From: Paraphysomonas bandaiensis
Taxonomy: Eukaryota; Chrysophyceae
Direction of reading: 5' to 3'
DNA: 64,000 bases
Assembly (NCBI GenBank): GCA_965644295.1
Contig: CBFFRP010000049.1
Location: forward strand, 1-64,000
Below are positions 13,201-22,884 of this stretch, in pieces. Every line of letters begins with the position of its first letter. Within the stretch, counting starts at the first letter, position 1. The translations under genes were made by a program, and so were the position numbers. The notes beneath the pieces are model-generated. The model searched no databases. It was given only the letters and a program-made list of their open reading frames with translations, and was not told the DNA's origin.

Positions 13201-15243
13201 TTCAATGGGAATCTAGTGCCGAATCCGGCACCACACGGTCAAGTGGATCGTGTGCACCAGCGTATGGCCAAACGCGGTAACAAGTCTGCTGATTCATCGG
13301 GAGATTGGGAAAATCAGGGTACACCTGAAGGGCCAAGTAAGGTCCGTGCTACAGCAAAACAACAATTTTTAGCTGGTAGAAAGAGTGTTCTCCGAAGCAG
13401 GAGAATGGCCAGGAAACGGGTAATTGTAAATATACACAAACTAGGTGATGGTGTATATACATGTGATGTAAATGCTAAACATGTAGTAAATCATATGGCA
13501 CATGACACACAATGTATATCAAAATTACATACAAACAATATTGATATTGTTATGCATGCTATCAGTAATTGCGATGACATTGACGAGCTAACCGATACAC
13601 CAAAGAGTGTTCAAGATGCTATTTCAGGTAAATATAAACAGCAGTGGATCGATGCTATCAATAGAGAAATATCCACTCTTCAGAGGAAAGGGTGCTGGAG
13701 ATACACTGCGTTACCACCTGGAGCAAGAGCCATAAAGGGGAAACTCATATTCAAAATAAAAAGAAAACAGAATGATATCAAATTCAAGGCTCGACTAGTC
13801 GCACAGGGTTTTACTCAAATCCAAGGCATCGATTACAATGATACATACAGCCCCGTCGCAAAGGCTACATCACTACGTACAATTATTGCCCTTTCGACTA
13901 TTATGAAACTCAAATTGCACCAAATCGATTTCACAACTGCGTACATCAATGCTGACCTCGAAGAGGACATATACATGTATCCCCCTCCTGGCATGGACGT
14001 CCCTGACGGAAAAGTCCTCAAACTGATGAAAAGCATCTACGGTCTAAAGCAAGCAGGTCTTAACTGGTATAAGTGCTGTACAAATTTTATGCTAGATATG
14101 GGTTTCACCAGACTAATATCTGACCCGTGTATATTCAAAAAGCAGATTAATGGCAGGATTATGCTAATAGCCATGTATGTGGATGATATTATTATAGCAT
14201 CTACATCCGACACTGATATCCAACAATTCAAAGACCATTTATCCAAAAAGTTCGAAATTACGGATCTCGGACTCCTAGACTATTACTTGGGCATCTCCAT
14301 TCATCAAGATTTTGACAAAAATATCACGACTCTCAGTCAGGAGCAGTACGTCAGAAAGTTACTGGACAAATTCAACATGTCTAACAGTAAACCCATGTCA
14401 ACACCTATGTTACTGTCTTTCAACTATGATTTACATGAATACAATCATCTTTCAGAGTCAAATCAAAGTTATGTTCAGAATTTCCCCTACAAGGAACTCA
14501 TAGGTTCACTAATGTATCTAGCTGTATGCACTCGACCGGATATCGCCTATGCAGTCAATACTCTTGCCAGATTCTCTGATATGCCTAATCTAACTACCTG
14601 TAATGCTGCGCTACATGTTCTTAGGTATCTCAAAGGCACTGCTAAGCAAGGATTGATATATTCTGGATCCCACATAACATTGTCAGGATACTGCGATAGC
14701 GATTGGGCACGGTGTCACCTCACTCGACGGTCCACTACAGCTTTTACATTCTTCATAGGTAATTGTCTTATATCATGGCAATCTCGATTACAGACAACTG
14801 TGGCATTGTCATCTACTGAAGCTGAGTATATGGCTCTATCGTCAGCAGCTCAGGAAGCATTATGGCTACGCTCTTTATTATCCGAAATTGGTTTCAAACT
14901 TCCATTCTCAACAACTATTTGGTGCGATAATAAAGGGGCAGTCCAATTATGTTACAATCCTACTCATCATCGTCGTACGAAACATATTGCGATACGGTAT
15001 CATTTCATTCGAGAAAATATTGCCGAAAACCAATTGACTGTTGACCATATTCCCACCACGTCAATGTTAGCCGATCTTCTCACGAAACCACTAGGAGCAA
15101 CTAATTTTCTTCAATTGCGAACTACATTGATGGGGGGAGCTGGGTTCGACATCCCATCCAGCAGCAACAGGAAGCGATCAACAACCTCAGAGACACCTAA
15201 ATCACAATTAACAAGCCACAAGCGACCTAGGTGGCTAGTTTGA
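10249..15243 (+). CDS. Copia Gag-Pol polyprotein, element 1
   Basis: A single 1664-residue frame with no frameshift between gag and pol. In order: gag; a CCHC zinc knuckle (CFRCDGKGHIASEC, about residue 287); aspartic protease (LDSGCT, about 382); the integrase zinc region ending CDGCASGKSHRRKHR (about 560); the integrase core with catalytic D in ADFSGP, D in YHADGGKEL and E in NPFQER; reverse transcriptase (RLVAQGFTQ, YGLKQAGLNW, catalytic YVDDI); RNase H (SSTEAEYMA, WCDNKGA, ADLLTKPL). That order, integrase before reverse transcriptase, defines Ty1/copia. It is closely related to the polyprotein at 50681-55618: both begin with an S/D-rich stretch followed by KRKDSMP and FDAKNFS. Confidence 0.97.
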   Translation: MSVKVTSYDSTDSDSTTDKRKDSMPKFDAKNFSRWQKKCRAWFYRKPKIVYTLQNDHPIEPEAGENSDDEDYQYRLEQYQDAKRYYDEGNNYLWSVIASSIIGQNEEAEGILENVPDGDGKTAWTDLLNHFKEKTTNDVITDLIGQFQSIKIKKGQSIINFLDAVEKLRNKLINYGHRISDQDLISRIRQGLVSKENMTYRELAINLQMHPIDDYKTLIRRLRGLGSSSVGMLLSSNEETKTDSIQLAASKPPFFKSKVNSKRKKGTSFRNRSNKPKHDKRADKDIKCFRCDGKGHIASECKHSWERIQQMKNSSGNKSTSRKFKKVRFQTHQSTENDDSDQFADYEDSGPLQQKGRDFGGVGYPTNDETNFVFDQEAGMGTLDSGCTVSITPEAGYITNYEECLTDIQTAKSGSTMTSSGHGRLGIIPKCKHVDHASRTLVSISQLDDLGYKILFGNQSVEIYKDEILLSKGKRVGGLYEIPLTDLGTPIDESHLASTASGPLATLAHKRLAHSSIGLIQKAVQSKLVTGIKLTKSEMNATSLPGGLCDGCASGKSHRRKHRHAIRQMLLKRVRRANELGELVVADFSGPHAPEAIITGNRYILGMTDVASRHQWDSYGPTRDEDFVIQSIQKVVMYLHSKGKRLQHYHADGGKELVSRKVLEYLQSIGATWTFNSPYTPEDNPFQERSWRTTKERALSSLIDSGLPPNFWEQASRATIHIKNRLPCQTAKGFMSPLQFIENEIPDLSYARIWGCKCFVNIDSSLRKNNWDRHSWPGYFMGYREDGPGYIVFVPALRDFVISGHVFFNECVPPADKRYFKEINEIFRENETSRTVESFKYLIGLAHVDPDDGLTYVTTQIKLRKGLIAAYRGLVDDSGDKTRLIQLDDPIHAADVEKYTEEYIELKAVGLKCITSRSKTPIHKSSKSDQDPDTVIGSPAPAATSRGSGENLRHHDAAQERISSHRCEPTHSDAKIAKTRPPKQFNGNLVPNPAPHGQVDRVHQRMAKRGNKSADSSGDWENQGTPEGPSKVRATAKQQFLAGRKSVLRSRRMARKRVIVNIHKLGDGVYTCDVNAKHVVNHMAHDTQCISKLHTNNIDIVMHAISNCDDIDELTDTPKSVQDAISGKYKQQWIDAINREISTLQRKGCWRYTALPPGARAIKGKLIFKIKRKQNDIKFKARLVAQGFTQIQGIDYNDTYSPVAKATSLRTIIALSTIMKLKLHQIDFTTAYINADLEEDIYMYPPPGMDVPDGKVLKLMKSIYGLKQAGLNWYKCCTNFMLDMGFTRLISDPCIFKKQINGRIMLIAMYVDDIIIASTSDTDIQQFKDHLSKKFEITDLGLLDYYLGISIHQDFDKNITTLSQEQYVRKLLDKFNMSNSKPMSTPMLLSFNYDLHEYNHLSESNQSYVQNFPYKELIGSLMYLAVCTRPDIAYAVNTLARFSDMPNLTTCNAALHVLRYLKGTAKQGLIYSGSHITLSGYCDSDWARCHLTRRSTTAFTFFIGNCLISWQSRLQTTVALSSTEAEYMALSSAAQEALWLRSLLSEIGFKLPFSTTIWCDNKGAVQLCYNPTHHRRTKHIAIRYHFIRENIAENQLTVDHIPTTSMLADLLTKPLGATNFLQLRTTLMGGAGFDIPSSSNRKRSTTSETPKSQLTSHKRPRWLV

Positions 15244-15433
15244 GTTACACGGAGTTTTTACCATTTTTTTTTTACTTTTATTCAATACATGATGCTGGAC
15301 TAGAAGGATAGTCTCACAATATGGCATCTCTGCAGTTCGCTTATTATTGTCTAGTGACTGCTACTCTGGTTTTTATTCTCAGTGTGCATAAGTTCATATT
15401 CTCTCTATTATCTACGGTTCACTGATTATTTCA

Positions 15434-15444
15434 TTGAGGGGGCG
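15434..15444 (+). promoter_or_regulatory. Polypurine tract of element 1
   Basis: TTGAGGGGGCG lies directly before the 3' LTR (15445) and is the expected primer for plus-strand synthesis. Elements 2 and 3 and the fragment at 3.5 kb have the same ATTGAG plus G-rich form. Confidence 0.8.
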
Positions 15445-15710
15445 TATTAGGATTCAGCTTAATACATGATTGTATCTGTGAGTTATAATGTTCAATGAAA
15501 TACACCATGAACTGAATTAGAGAGAGTATCTGTCGAAGATACGTGATCGTCATCATAACGTCGTCATTATCAGTTACACTTCTAACTATTCCGTTGTGCA
15601 TGATAGTACGTTCTATATTGTTATTCATAATTTTTCACTCTATCGTGTTCATTACTTACACTCTAATAATCACAACATTGTTTTACTATTATAAAGATCA
15701 ATTCTTTATT
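15445..15710 (+). repeat. 3' LTR of element 1
   Basis: 266 bp copy of the 5' LTR, followed by the gatag target duplication. Confidence 0.95.
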
Positions 15711-15715
15711 GATAG

Positions 15716-16293
15716 ATAGTGCGACCCCTGAGTCAGTATCTTCTAGTTCTAACTATTGATGAAAGTTCTCAAGGGGTGTGTTTCATCGGATGAGGGGTGT
15801 TCGTTATTGTGTGAGCCACACCTCTTGAGCACACAGACAGACACACACACACACAAGGACGCTGCCACTTTCAGGAAAGGTTATATACTTGGACTGCTCT
15901 GCCCACCTCTGTATACATCTATAGAGCAGCACACACACAGCTGAATGAGAGCATACAGAAGACACCAGATAGCTGTGTATCTATGAATGTGGGAGTCCCC
16001 CAATAGAGTTTGGATGTAAGTGTGGTGACATTGGCGACATTATGTCGAGGTAAAAGACTTTGTACAGATGTTGACAACATGCCTTATAATATACGTTCAA
16101 TGCAGACTTAATATCACTCTTATTTCAGGAATCATTGTGACAATCGCGTGTCTATGGATCGTGGAGGGGTATGGATTGTCAAGATACCATCATAGTGCAG
16201 GCTCCTCTGATCAGCGGTCTCATCATTATGATCAGCCCAATTTATTTGTCAATGAATTCATTGAAGAATATTGTTATACTATGTGTGTCTCTC
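15716..16293. other. Unassigned region downstream of element 1
   Basis: It contains a short CA-repeat near 15836-15855 and short open stretches, none recognisable. No splice-linked gene is evident. Confidence 0.35.
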
Positions 16294-16386
16294 GTTGAGC
16301 TGAGTGAATACTCTAGTATGCTCCTATACTCTAGTATCTCTCAGCAGTACAACATGAGCATACTAGATTATTCACTCAGCTCAATA
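16294..16386. repeat. Imperfect inverted repeat, ~30 bp arms
   Basis: Left arm 16294-16323 (gagctgagtgaatactctag and following bases) and right arm 16356-16386 (through attcactcagctcaat) are complementary with a few mismatches around a ~32 bp loop. A stem-loop RNA or a tiny fold-back element are both possible. Confidence 0.75.
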
Positions 16387-16494
16387 AGAGACACGTATAT
16401 GTATAATAAATTTAATAAAGAATGAATTCAGAAGTTGTTGATATGTTTCTATTGGATTATATGGAGGATTAGAGTAGCTCTCAATGCATGAGGC

Positions 16495-16637
16495 AGGCAG
16501 CATCTTATTTTTTCGGGAATAAATTTAAGCAAAATTGCTCTACATTACTGCAATGCAACTACGGTTTTAATACATATAATTGTTGTCTCAATATTACAGG
16601 CATCATTGAACAAAAATATATAAAGAATGCCAATATC
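16495..16637 (-). repeat. Dispersed ~150 bp repeat, copy 2
   Basis: Same family as 5332-5450, 41655-41812 and 48748-48903. Shared blocks, on the forward strand, are gctctacattactg, caactacgg, ataattgttgtctcaatatta and ggcatcattgaacaaaa. This copy runs directly into the large palindrome starting at 16638. Confidence 0.75.
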
Positions 16638-17202
16638 GTGATACTCTAAAAACCCTTAATTTTATGTATAAAAGTGCATATATCACTGGAATTATATACC
16701 AGTATGCGCACATGCATTCTGCAATCTTGTTCACTGCGTCTATCACTAACTGGCCGCGTAGTTCTCATCTTCGTCCAGTTTGTTCTGTTGACGTGTTTGT
16801 TTGTCTTCAGGTTGAGGAATATCCAGCTACCATTCGCGTTGCCCGCAGGGTACAGAGCTATGCACGGTTCTGTTCGGTCTTGCTCTGCGTCGTTGCTCTC
16901 GCATTCGGGTCGTAGCACTCCACGTAGTCGCCGAATGCGAGTGCAACGACGCAGAGCAAGACCGAACAGAACCGTGCATAGCTCTGTACCCTGCAGGCAA
17001 CGCGAATGGTAGCTGGATTTTCTTAAACCTGAAGACAAACAAACACGTCAACAGAACAAACTGGACGAAGATGAGAACTACGCGGCCAGTTAGTGATAGA
17101 CGCAGTGAACAAGATTGCAGAATGCATGTGCGCATACTGGTATATAATTCCAGTGATATAATGCACTTTTCTACATAAAATTAAGGGTTTTTAGAGTATC
17201 AC
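16638..17202. repeat. Large near-perfect palindrome (fold-back element)
   Basis: About 565 bp read nearly the same on both strands. The arms are ~270 bp with few mismatches and the central loop is only about 22 bp (near 16911-16932). The outer ends read gtgatactctaaaaaccctt inward from each side. Open frames on the two strands here are mirror images of each other, a consequence of the palindrome rather than of genes. Candidate identities are a fold-back or MITE-type transposable element, or a long-hairpin RNA locus. Confidence 0.95.
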
Positions 17203-17639
17203 CAGAATACGGCATTTTACTTCGTAGTTTTGTGTGATGGAGCTCAAAACTATCTGAAGTATGTAAAATAATTTACACAATTCCAAAAACTCGAGGTTTT
17301 AATTTGCATACATCAAGTTTTTATATACACTGTACTTTTTAGAATATAATTATGATAAAACTCATAATTTTAGTGCGAAAACTCCCCCCACACTGCTGTG
17401 TACACCCTGTAAAGTATTGTACATACCCCACACATGCATGTACTGGCTGTATATGTATATCCAGCAGTACATATTGGCTTTATAGGTCTACATCATCATC
17501 AGCAGTATCCACAGGTGACTATCTTAACAGCTACATACATACACATACATATACACACAGTCCCATATACACACACATATATATAGAGAGAGAAGCACAC
17601 ATCTGTATGGAGTAGCCAACTCGAGGATTTCGTGATATA

Positions 17640-19400
17640 ATGAGTGGGTTTCTATCCTCAGATGATAACCATGTGTCGACATGGCCATCTGTTAACTCCA
17701 CTAGTCATGTATGTATACACACACACACACACACACGCATCTGTATATAGATACATACACACATAGAGAGAGATACACACACGTCTGTATAGATACATAC
17801 ACACATAGAGAGAGATACACACATACACACATCTATACACACACGTCTGTATAGATATACACACATATATAGAGAGAGAAACATACATATACACATACAC
17901 ATCTCTATATACATATACATATATAACATATACATATACACACAGGATGGAGACACAGCTGTGATGGTTGCAGCATACAAAGGAGCTCTACCTGTTGTTT
18001 GTTCTCTTATTGAACAAGGCGCTGATATCGATATGAGAGATGCGGTCATATATACACACATACATACATACACATGTAACACTATCATATAGAATGGAGC
18101 AACTAGTTTGATGCTTGCTTTAAGTGAAGGACACATTGAAATAGCTCGACTGCTTGTTGAATCTGCGGCTGATGTGAATATATCAGATAACGTCTGTTAT
18201 ATATTGTCTTAGATAGGAGCGAGTTCACTTATTGTTATATTAGGGTGGTACTAGTCCCCTTATGATTGCATCAAGTGGAAGTGATTTAAGCATATGTCGA
18301 CTTCTTGTTGTACACGGTGCGCATTTAGATGACCAAGATGAGGTATTTACTTCCTTTCTGCTTGCAATGGTTTCATATTTGGATTCCAGGACGGAGACAC
18401 CGCACTCATGTTGGCGTGTCGTGAACATAACTTAGAGATTGCACGATTACTCCTTGTACACAATGCGCATTTGCATCTTCTTAATAAGGTATTACAGCTA
18501 TAATTTAGTGAACTTGCTATTGATCATTCGTGTCTACTATGACCAGGAAGGGGAGAGCGCGATGCATATTGCCTGCCGAACAGGACGCATAGAACTTGTG
18601 AAACTCTTACTCTATCATGGAGCCAATGCCGCTATTATCAATCATGTATGCATGTGTCTCTTTCTCCTTGTCTCTCTGATCATATGAATAGAAGGGGAAT
18701 TCTTGTTTACATATTGCTGTAATGGAGGGTCATCAAGACATATGTTCTCTCTTACTATCCAATAGCATCGATGTCAATGCAAAAAACTATGTAAGTTTGT
18801 CATTGTCGTGAGTTATTCATTAGATTTATTTTATGTATGTAGGCCGGAAATAGCCCGCTCATGCTTGCATATATACATCACCAATATGTTATTGCTAAAG
18901 TTTTGATCAACTGTGGTGCTGATCTCAACACCACTATGAAAATGAGTGGCGATTCGATCTTGATAATGGCATGTAGAAATGGTAACAATGCTGTAGCGAG
19001 ATTCCTTATAGAACACAAAGCGGATATTAATTTAAGAAACGAAGTAAGTTGATAGTACATATGTCGAAACAGATATTTATATTAATTTACAGGACGGAGA
19101 GTCAGCACTAGTAGAGGCCAGCAGGGCGGGAAATTTGGCGATTGTAAAACTACTTCTTCAGCGTGGAGCTGATGTACATATCACGAATAAAGTCAGTGTA
19201 CTTATCAACGTTGTATTTAAAATGTTTTACTTGACGTTACGATGTAGAAAGGTTTTTCATTGCTCACTATTGTATGGATGGCCGGTCACGCGGATATAGT
19301 TTCTAAGCTGCTCGCTTACGGTGCAGGTGACCACGACGACGATATGGATTTTGACGAAGCCTTTTCTAAAATATCTCCAATATCACTTTATATTTCATAG
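17640..19400 (+). CDS. Ankyrin-repeat protein with one repeat per exon
   Basis: I infer ten exons: 17640-17708, 17946-18044, 18093-18191, 18244-18342, 18390-18488, 18547-18645, 18692-18790, 18843-19043, 19093-19191, 19248-19400. Every intron is phase 0. Six consecutive exons plus the ninth are exactly 99 bp, i.e. 33 codons, each one ankyrin repeat beginning D/N/K/E-G and ending near the -GAD-(I/V)- helix. The eighth is a fused double repeat of 67 codons. The product is about 371 residues with roughly ten repeats and a short acidic tail (GDHDDDMDFDEAF). Ankyrin repeats bind other proteins, so the partner cannot be inferred. Exon 1 (MSGFLSSDDNHVS...) is the least certain; the intron after it is 237 bp and full of CA/TA repeats, the rest are about 46-58 bp. 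Confidence 0.9.
17709..17945. repeat. Intronic microsatellite in the ankyrin gene
   Basis: CACA/TACA runs and repeated atagagagagatacacacac-type units fill the first intron. Confidence 0.85.
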
Positions 19401-19443
19401 CAGTACTGTAGTATACCTATTAGTGTAATTGATGTTAATATAT

Positions 19444-19593
19444 ATTAAAAGTCTTATTATTTAGCAATAGGCGTTAAAAACCTGCACCAAAAGAGTGGCT
19501 AGTTTAATGCTAGACATACTAGTTAGACCGCTACCCATAACTAATCAGCACAAATTCTATTATCCTACTATTTAACGCTACAGAAGCTGCTTG
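19444..19593 (+). repeat. Left inverted repeat of the 19.4-22.3 kb element
   Basis: Pairs with 22133-22267. Shared blocks include gctagacatactagttaga, acccataactaatcag and gctacagaagctgcttg. Confidence 0.9.
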
Positions 19594-20338
19594 TGCGTCG
19601 CCGCAAGCACCAAGGTACGACCACGATGTAAATATATAATGCATTTCACTACATATTCATGTAACATTTGGTGAACCTCTGTTCACAGCAACATCTGTTT
19701 ATCATATGTTTACCAGTCACTCCTATATCTTATATAGTCACAAATCAGTAGCTGAATTTAATTCCTTTGTAACCATAATCACACGTTACACCTATGAATT
19801 GACTTCATCTATTGCACACAATTAACTCACTTCAATTGCACAATATATATCGCATCAAACTGCAGAACTCAACATATAATTTATTGATACCGTAGAAAAA
19901 TTGAAAGTAATCAGCACCTTTGACACTTTACTTTATTCTATAATTCTGTATTCTATAATACTACGCATTTCCCACATGGAAGAAAATGTTATTGATTGTT
20001 GACGATACGTTACCCTACACAAAGGACCCCCTAGGCTACTCCCGCGACCGCGTCCAAAACATAGACAGAAATGGAAACGCCCAAGGGTGCTACGATTACT
20101 AGGAATCCACAGACAACCCGAGACTGGAACACCGCCCACCGCACATATGAACCCCACCAACCATACACATAGAACAATACCACCGGACCGCATGAAACCA
20201 TCAGGCCCTAGACAGCGACGCCGTCTCCGGCAACTCCACCTTTGCCTGACGCCCAAACGGTGCACGGCGACAACACCACATTCCACTACACCATCCACCT
20301 CGCAGCACACACATCTAGTGCTAGGTACACTCAGGACC
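19594..20338. other. Internal DNA of the inverted-repeat element, unassigned
   Basis: About 20030-20340 is visibly richer in GC than its surroundings and open in more than one frame on both strands (forward 20087-20347, reverse 19933-20436). No family is recognisable and the forward product is rich in Arg, Pro and Thr. It may be coding sequence for the element, but frame and strand cannot be chosen. Confidence 0.3.
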
Positions 20339-20985
20339 TTAATATAGCTGCATTTGCCTCTCTTGAGATTGCAAACGCTCCAACCGAATAGCCTGGTTTT
20401 GGATACAATGCATACGCATAAAGCTATCTTCACCACTACTACTTACAGTAGTAGTATTAGTACCTATGCTCTGAGACGACGCGGCTACAGCCGTTGGGGG
20501 CACAATACTAGTAGGTGGAGGATAATAAGCAGGTGGAGGATCATCATTTTTTCTCATTAAAAGATCACGAAGTTCTGCTAGTCCGGACATCATTTCCTGA
20601 CGAAGTTCAGCAACAGCAGCGGGAGGTATCAGATCTGCTTTCTGCTGGGATTCGACGACCCCGTCACCATCTTCATGTACAGCACTACTGTCCCTGCTCG
20701 TGCGCTTTCGCGGTACCTCCGAGTCGTCGTTGGATATGTCGCCACGAATGTCGACGACATTCTTCTTCCCTTTGTACTTCTCCTACACCATTATACTACA
20801 CAGTTAGTACAGTGTATATAGTAACAACGCACAACAATAATCAGAACAATACCGCATATATACGTACGACGACCCCGTCACCATCTTCATGAACAGTACT
20901 ACTTACCCTGCTGCTCGTGCGCTTTCGTGGTACCTCCGAGTCGTCGTTGGATATGCCGCCACGAATTTCGACGACATTCTTCCAG
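20339..20985 (-). CDS. Unknown protein inside the inverted-repeat element (partial model)
   Basis: The last exon is open from about 20782 to a stop at 20339. It encodes a charged segment (KNVVDIRGDISNDDSEVP, RKRTS), a Pro/Tyr-rich stretch (DDPPPAYYPPP) and a C-terminal helix rich in Glu, Arg and Gln (AIRLERLQSQERQMQLY). A ~120 bp block of this exon (20655-20770) is duplicated at 20866-20985, where it reads as an upstream exon ending at a GTAAGT donor. I do not recognise a family. The layout (charged N-terminal part, linker, C-terminal coiled helix) resembles accessory DNA-binding proteins of some DNA transposons, but that is inference only. The 5' end is not defined. Confidence 0.4.
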
Positions 20986-21010
20986 ACCCGGGATAGCTCC
21001 AGACCCGGGC

Positions 21011-21890
21011 ATGAATATGAGCAGTCAGTATGTTTTGGAGGGCGGTGGTGTATATGTTCCATTTAGAACTAGACTTTTTGGTGGAACAGGTGTATCAGAA
21101 ATGCATGTTGAAGCACGTGAACGGGGAACAAGAAGTCTTTGTGGCCGTCCAGGTATAAGGACGGTTAGAGCACAACCCACTGTTCAATACAGCGGGCATA
21201 ACTCAGCTGCAATTAAGCGCATCCCTCCACGATTAGTTATTCAAGAGTCAGATGGATCTTTACCTGACGAACCGAGAGGTGTGCTCAATGCACCGTACAT
21301 TGGACGAGAAGCACGACGTGAGGTCAACAGGAATAATGCTGCTGCTAGGAAGAGGGAGGAGCAGGAGCGTATCAATGCAACCCGTTTAACAGGAAGTGAT
21401 TCTGAGGCTGAAGAACAAGTGTCAGACCCAGAATCAGATTGTCATCGTTCGTCACCAACATTCGCAGTTGGTGAACTAGTTTCTAACATACACAATTTAA
21501 GAGGTATTATTTCTGAGGTAAGCAGCGACATCATGTTGTGTAACACATATTATATTTAATCAATAAATGTAAGAGATATAATATATACTCAGGTACACAG
21601 CGACAATACTTACGATATCAAATATAATGATGGACAGTATGACAACAACCTAGCGGCAAGTTACTTGAGGCACATAAAAGGTTAGTATATATAATAATAT
21701 GATTATTATGTAAACGTTATAATATATTATATATTATACAGTAACTTCGTCAAAGAAAAGGACTAAACGACAGCAATGGGAAATAGTAACAGAGCCTACA
21801 ATGGAATGGGTGGATCAAGGCGCTCTCTCATCTGAGAATGTTGTGACCGGAAAACGTCGACGTAGTAGTGGGGTATCGTACAAAGAATAG
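21011..21890 (+). CDS. Protein with a C-terminal Tudor-like domain
   Basis: Three exons (21011-21517, 21593-21680, 21742-21890) give about 247 residues with frame-preserving GT-AG introns of 75 and 61 bp. The N-terminal half is basic and Ser-rich with an Arg/Glu-rich helix (REEQERINATRLTGSD SEAEE region). About residues 152-200 read FAVGELVSNIHNLRGIISEV, then HSDNTYDIKYNDG. This is the Tudor/Agenet-like pattern (VGxxV...G.I..V..D.TYDI.YDDG), which binds methylated lysine or arginine in other proteins. The tail is basic. It lies wholly inside the inverted-repeat element, so it may be the element's own gene. An alternative in-frame ATG exists at 20927, but the sequence there belongs to the duplicated block of the opposite-strand gene, so I prefer 21011. 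Confidence 0.65.
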
Positions 21891-22132
21891 CTTTATATTA
21901 TGCTTGACGGAGTAGCTTAAACTGTATAATATATGTGTGTAGTCGGTGACTTTTATTGCTGTAAAACTGAAGTAATATGGAAGAAATTACTAAAAAATAT
22001 TATAAATAATACTTTCACACTGTTATTAACTTCATAGTTACTTATTGTGCATAGTTATACCCTTTTCCGACCATCACCAAAAATTTCACCTGGTTTTACA
22101 TCAAAACCCAGGTTTTGGTATTACCTCGACTT

Positions 22133-22267
22133 CAAGCAGCTTCTGTAGCGCTAAATAGTAGGGTAATAGAATTTGTACTGATTAGTTATGGGTAGAGATC
22201 TAACTAGTATGTCTAGCATATTGGCACAAGTTTTTAACGCCTATTGCTAAATAACAAGACTTTTAAT
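22133..22267 (-). repeat. Right inverted repeat of the 19.4-22.3 kb element
   Basis: Inverted copy of 19444-19593; the outer end reads gctaaataacaagactttta toward 22267. Confidence 0.9.
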
Positions 22268-22884
22268 AATATTGATTGTTAAAGTATTGATTTTGGGATT
22301 TTCAACCTAGTCAAATTGGTTGAATTACCTTGTCACACTATTTTTGGTGGAATAACCCAGTCAAAGTAATGCGACTTAGTAACACTTACTTCTATTCACA
22401 CTTAGTAACACTTTTTACGACACTTAGTAATAATATTACTTCCTAACTGATGAACATGTTCGACACATATATACATATCAAATATGTAGACGATATTCGT
22501 ATTGTGTCATACATGATGCGATGTATTAACTACATTGTTCGTGAATGTAGTCAATTTCTAACGGGTACTAAATACATAATTGTTAGAAATTGATATACTT
22601 AGTAATAAGACTTTGATAAACACTTAGATAGAGTATTATATTATAATTATAAGAGATACCATTCTTCATGCATTGACGTTCACCAACTCTTTTTTTACCT
22701 CTACTACACTAACAATTTCTAGTACGATCTTACATCGTCACTATCTTGCTGATATTCAAATGACCATAATATAAAACCTGCATACAATAACATGATTCAT
22801 TACTGCTCCTATGACAACACAAACGCAAATACTATATTAAATCTAAATACAATATAATAAGTACAAAGCATCTTTCCACGAGAA
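22268..22884. other. AT-rich intergenic DNA with shared short modules
   Basis: No gene. A ~40 bp module around ttctattcacacttagtaac (about 22376-22420) recurs inverted near 40067-40110. A 33 bp stretch at 22716-22748 is exactly repeated at 47342-47374. Confidence 0.6.

Larger units (their letters stand above)
9973..15710 (+). mobile_element. Intact Ty1/copia LTR retrotransposon, element 1
   Basis: A complete 5738 bp element. The two 266 bp LTRs (9973-10238 and 15445-15710) appear identical base for base. It is flanked by a 5 bp target duplication, gatag (9968-9972 and 15711-15715). The LTR begins TATTAGGATT and ends TCTTTATT rather than with the common TG...CA. A primer-binding site abuts the 5' LTR and a G-rich polypurine tract (ATTGAGGGGGCG) abuts the 3' LTR. 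One uninterrupted gag-pol ORF lies between. Identical LTRs mean recent insertion; it is probably competent for retrotransposition. Confidence 0.97.
19444..22267. mobile_element. Inverted-repeat-bounded element (putative DNA transposon)
   Basis: 19444-19593 and 22133-22267 are inverted copies of each other (about 135-150 bp, high identity with small gaps). Both outer ends read attaaaagtctt...tttagcaata inward. They enclose about 2.8 kb with two predicted genes on opposite strands. A related single end is visible at 58707-58770. I could not identify a convincing target-site duplication, and neither internal gene shows a recognisable transposase catalytic motif. A non-autonomous or unfamiliar DNA transposon is the best reading; a segmental inverted duplication is the alternative. 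Confidence 0.65.

Noticed and set aside
16664-17135. Overlapping open frames on both strands giving nearly the same protein
   Set aside because: They are the two arms of the palindrome read in opposite directions; no independent coding evidence.
17658-18136. Reverse-strand Cys/Tyr/Val-rich frames
   Set aside because: Translation of the CA/TA repeats in the ankyrin gene's first intron.
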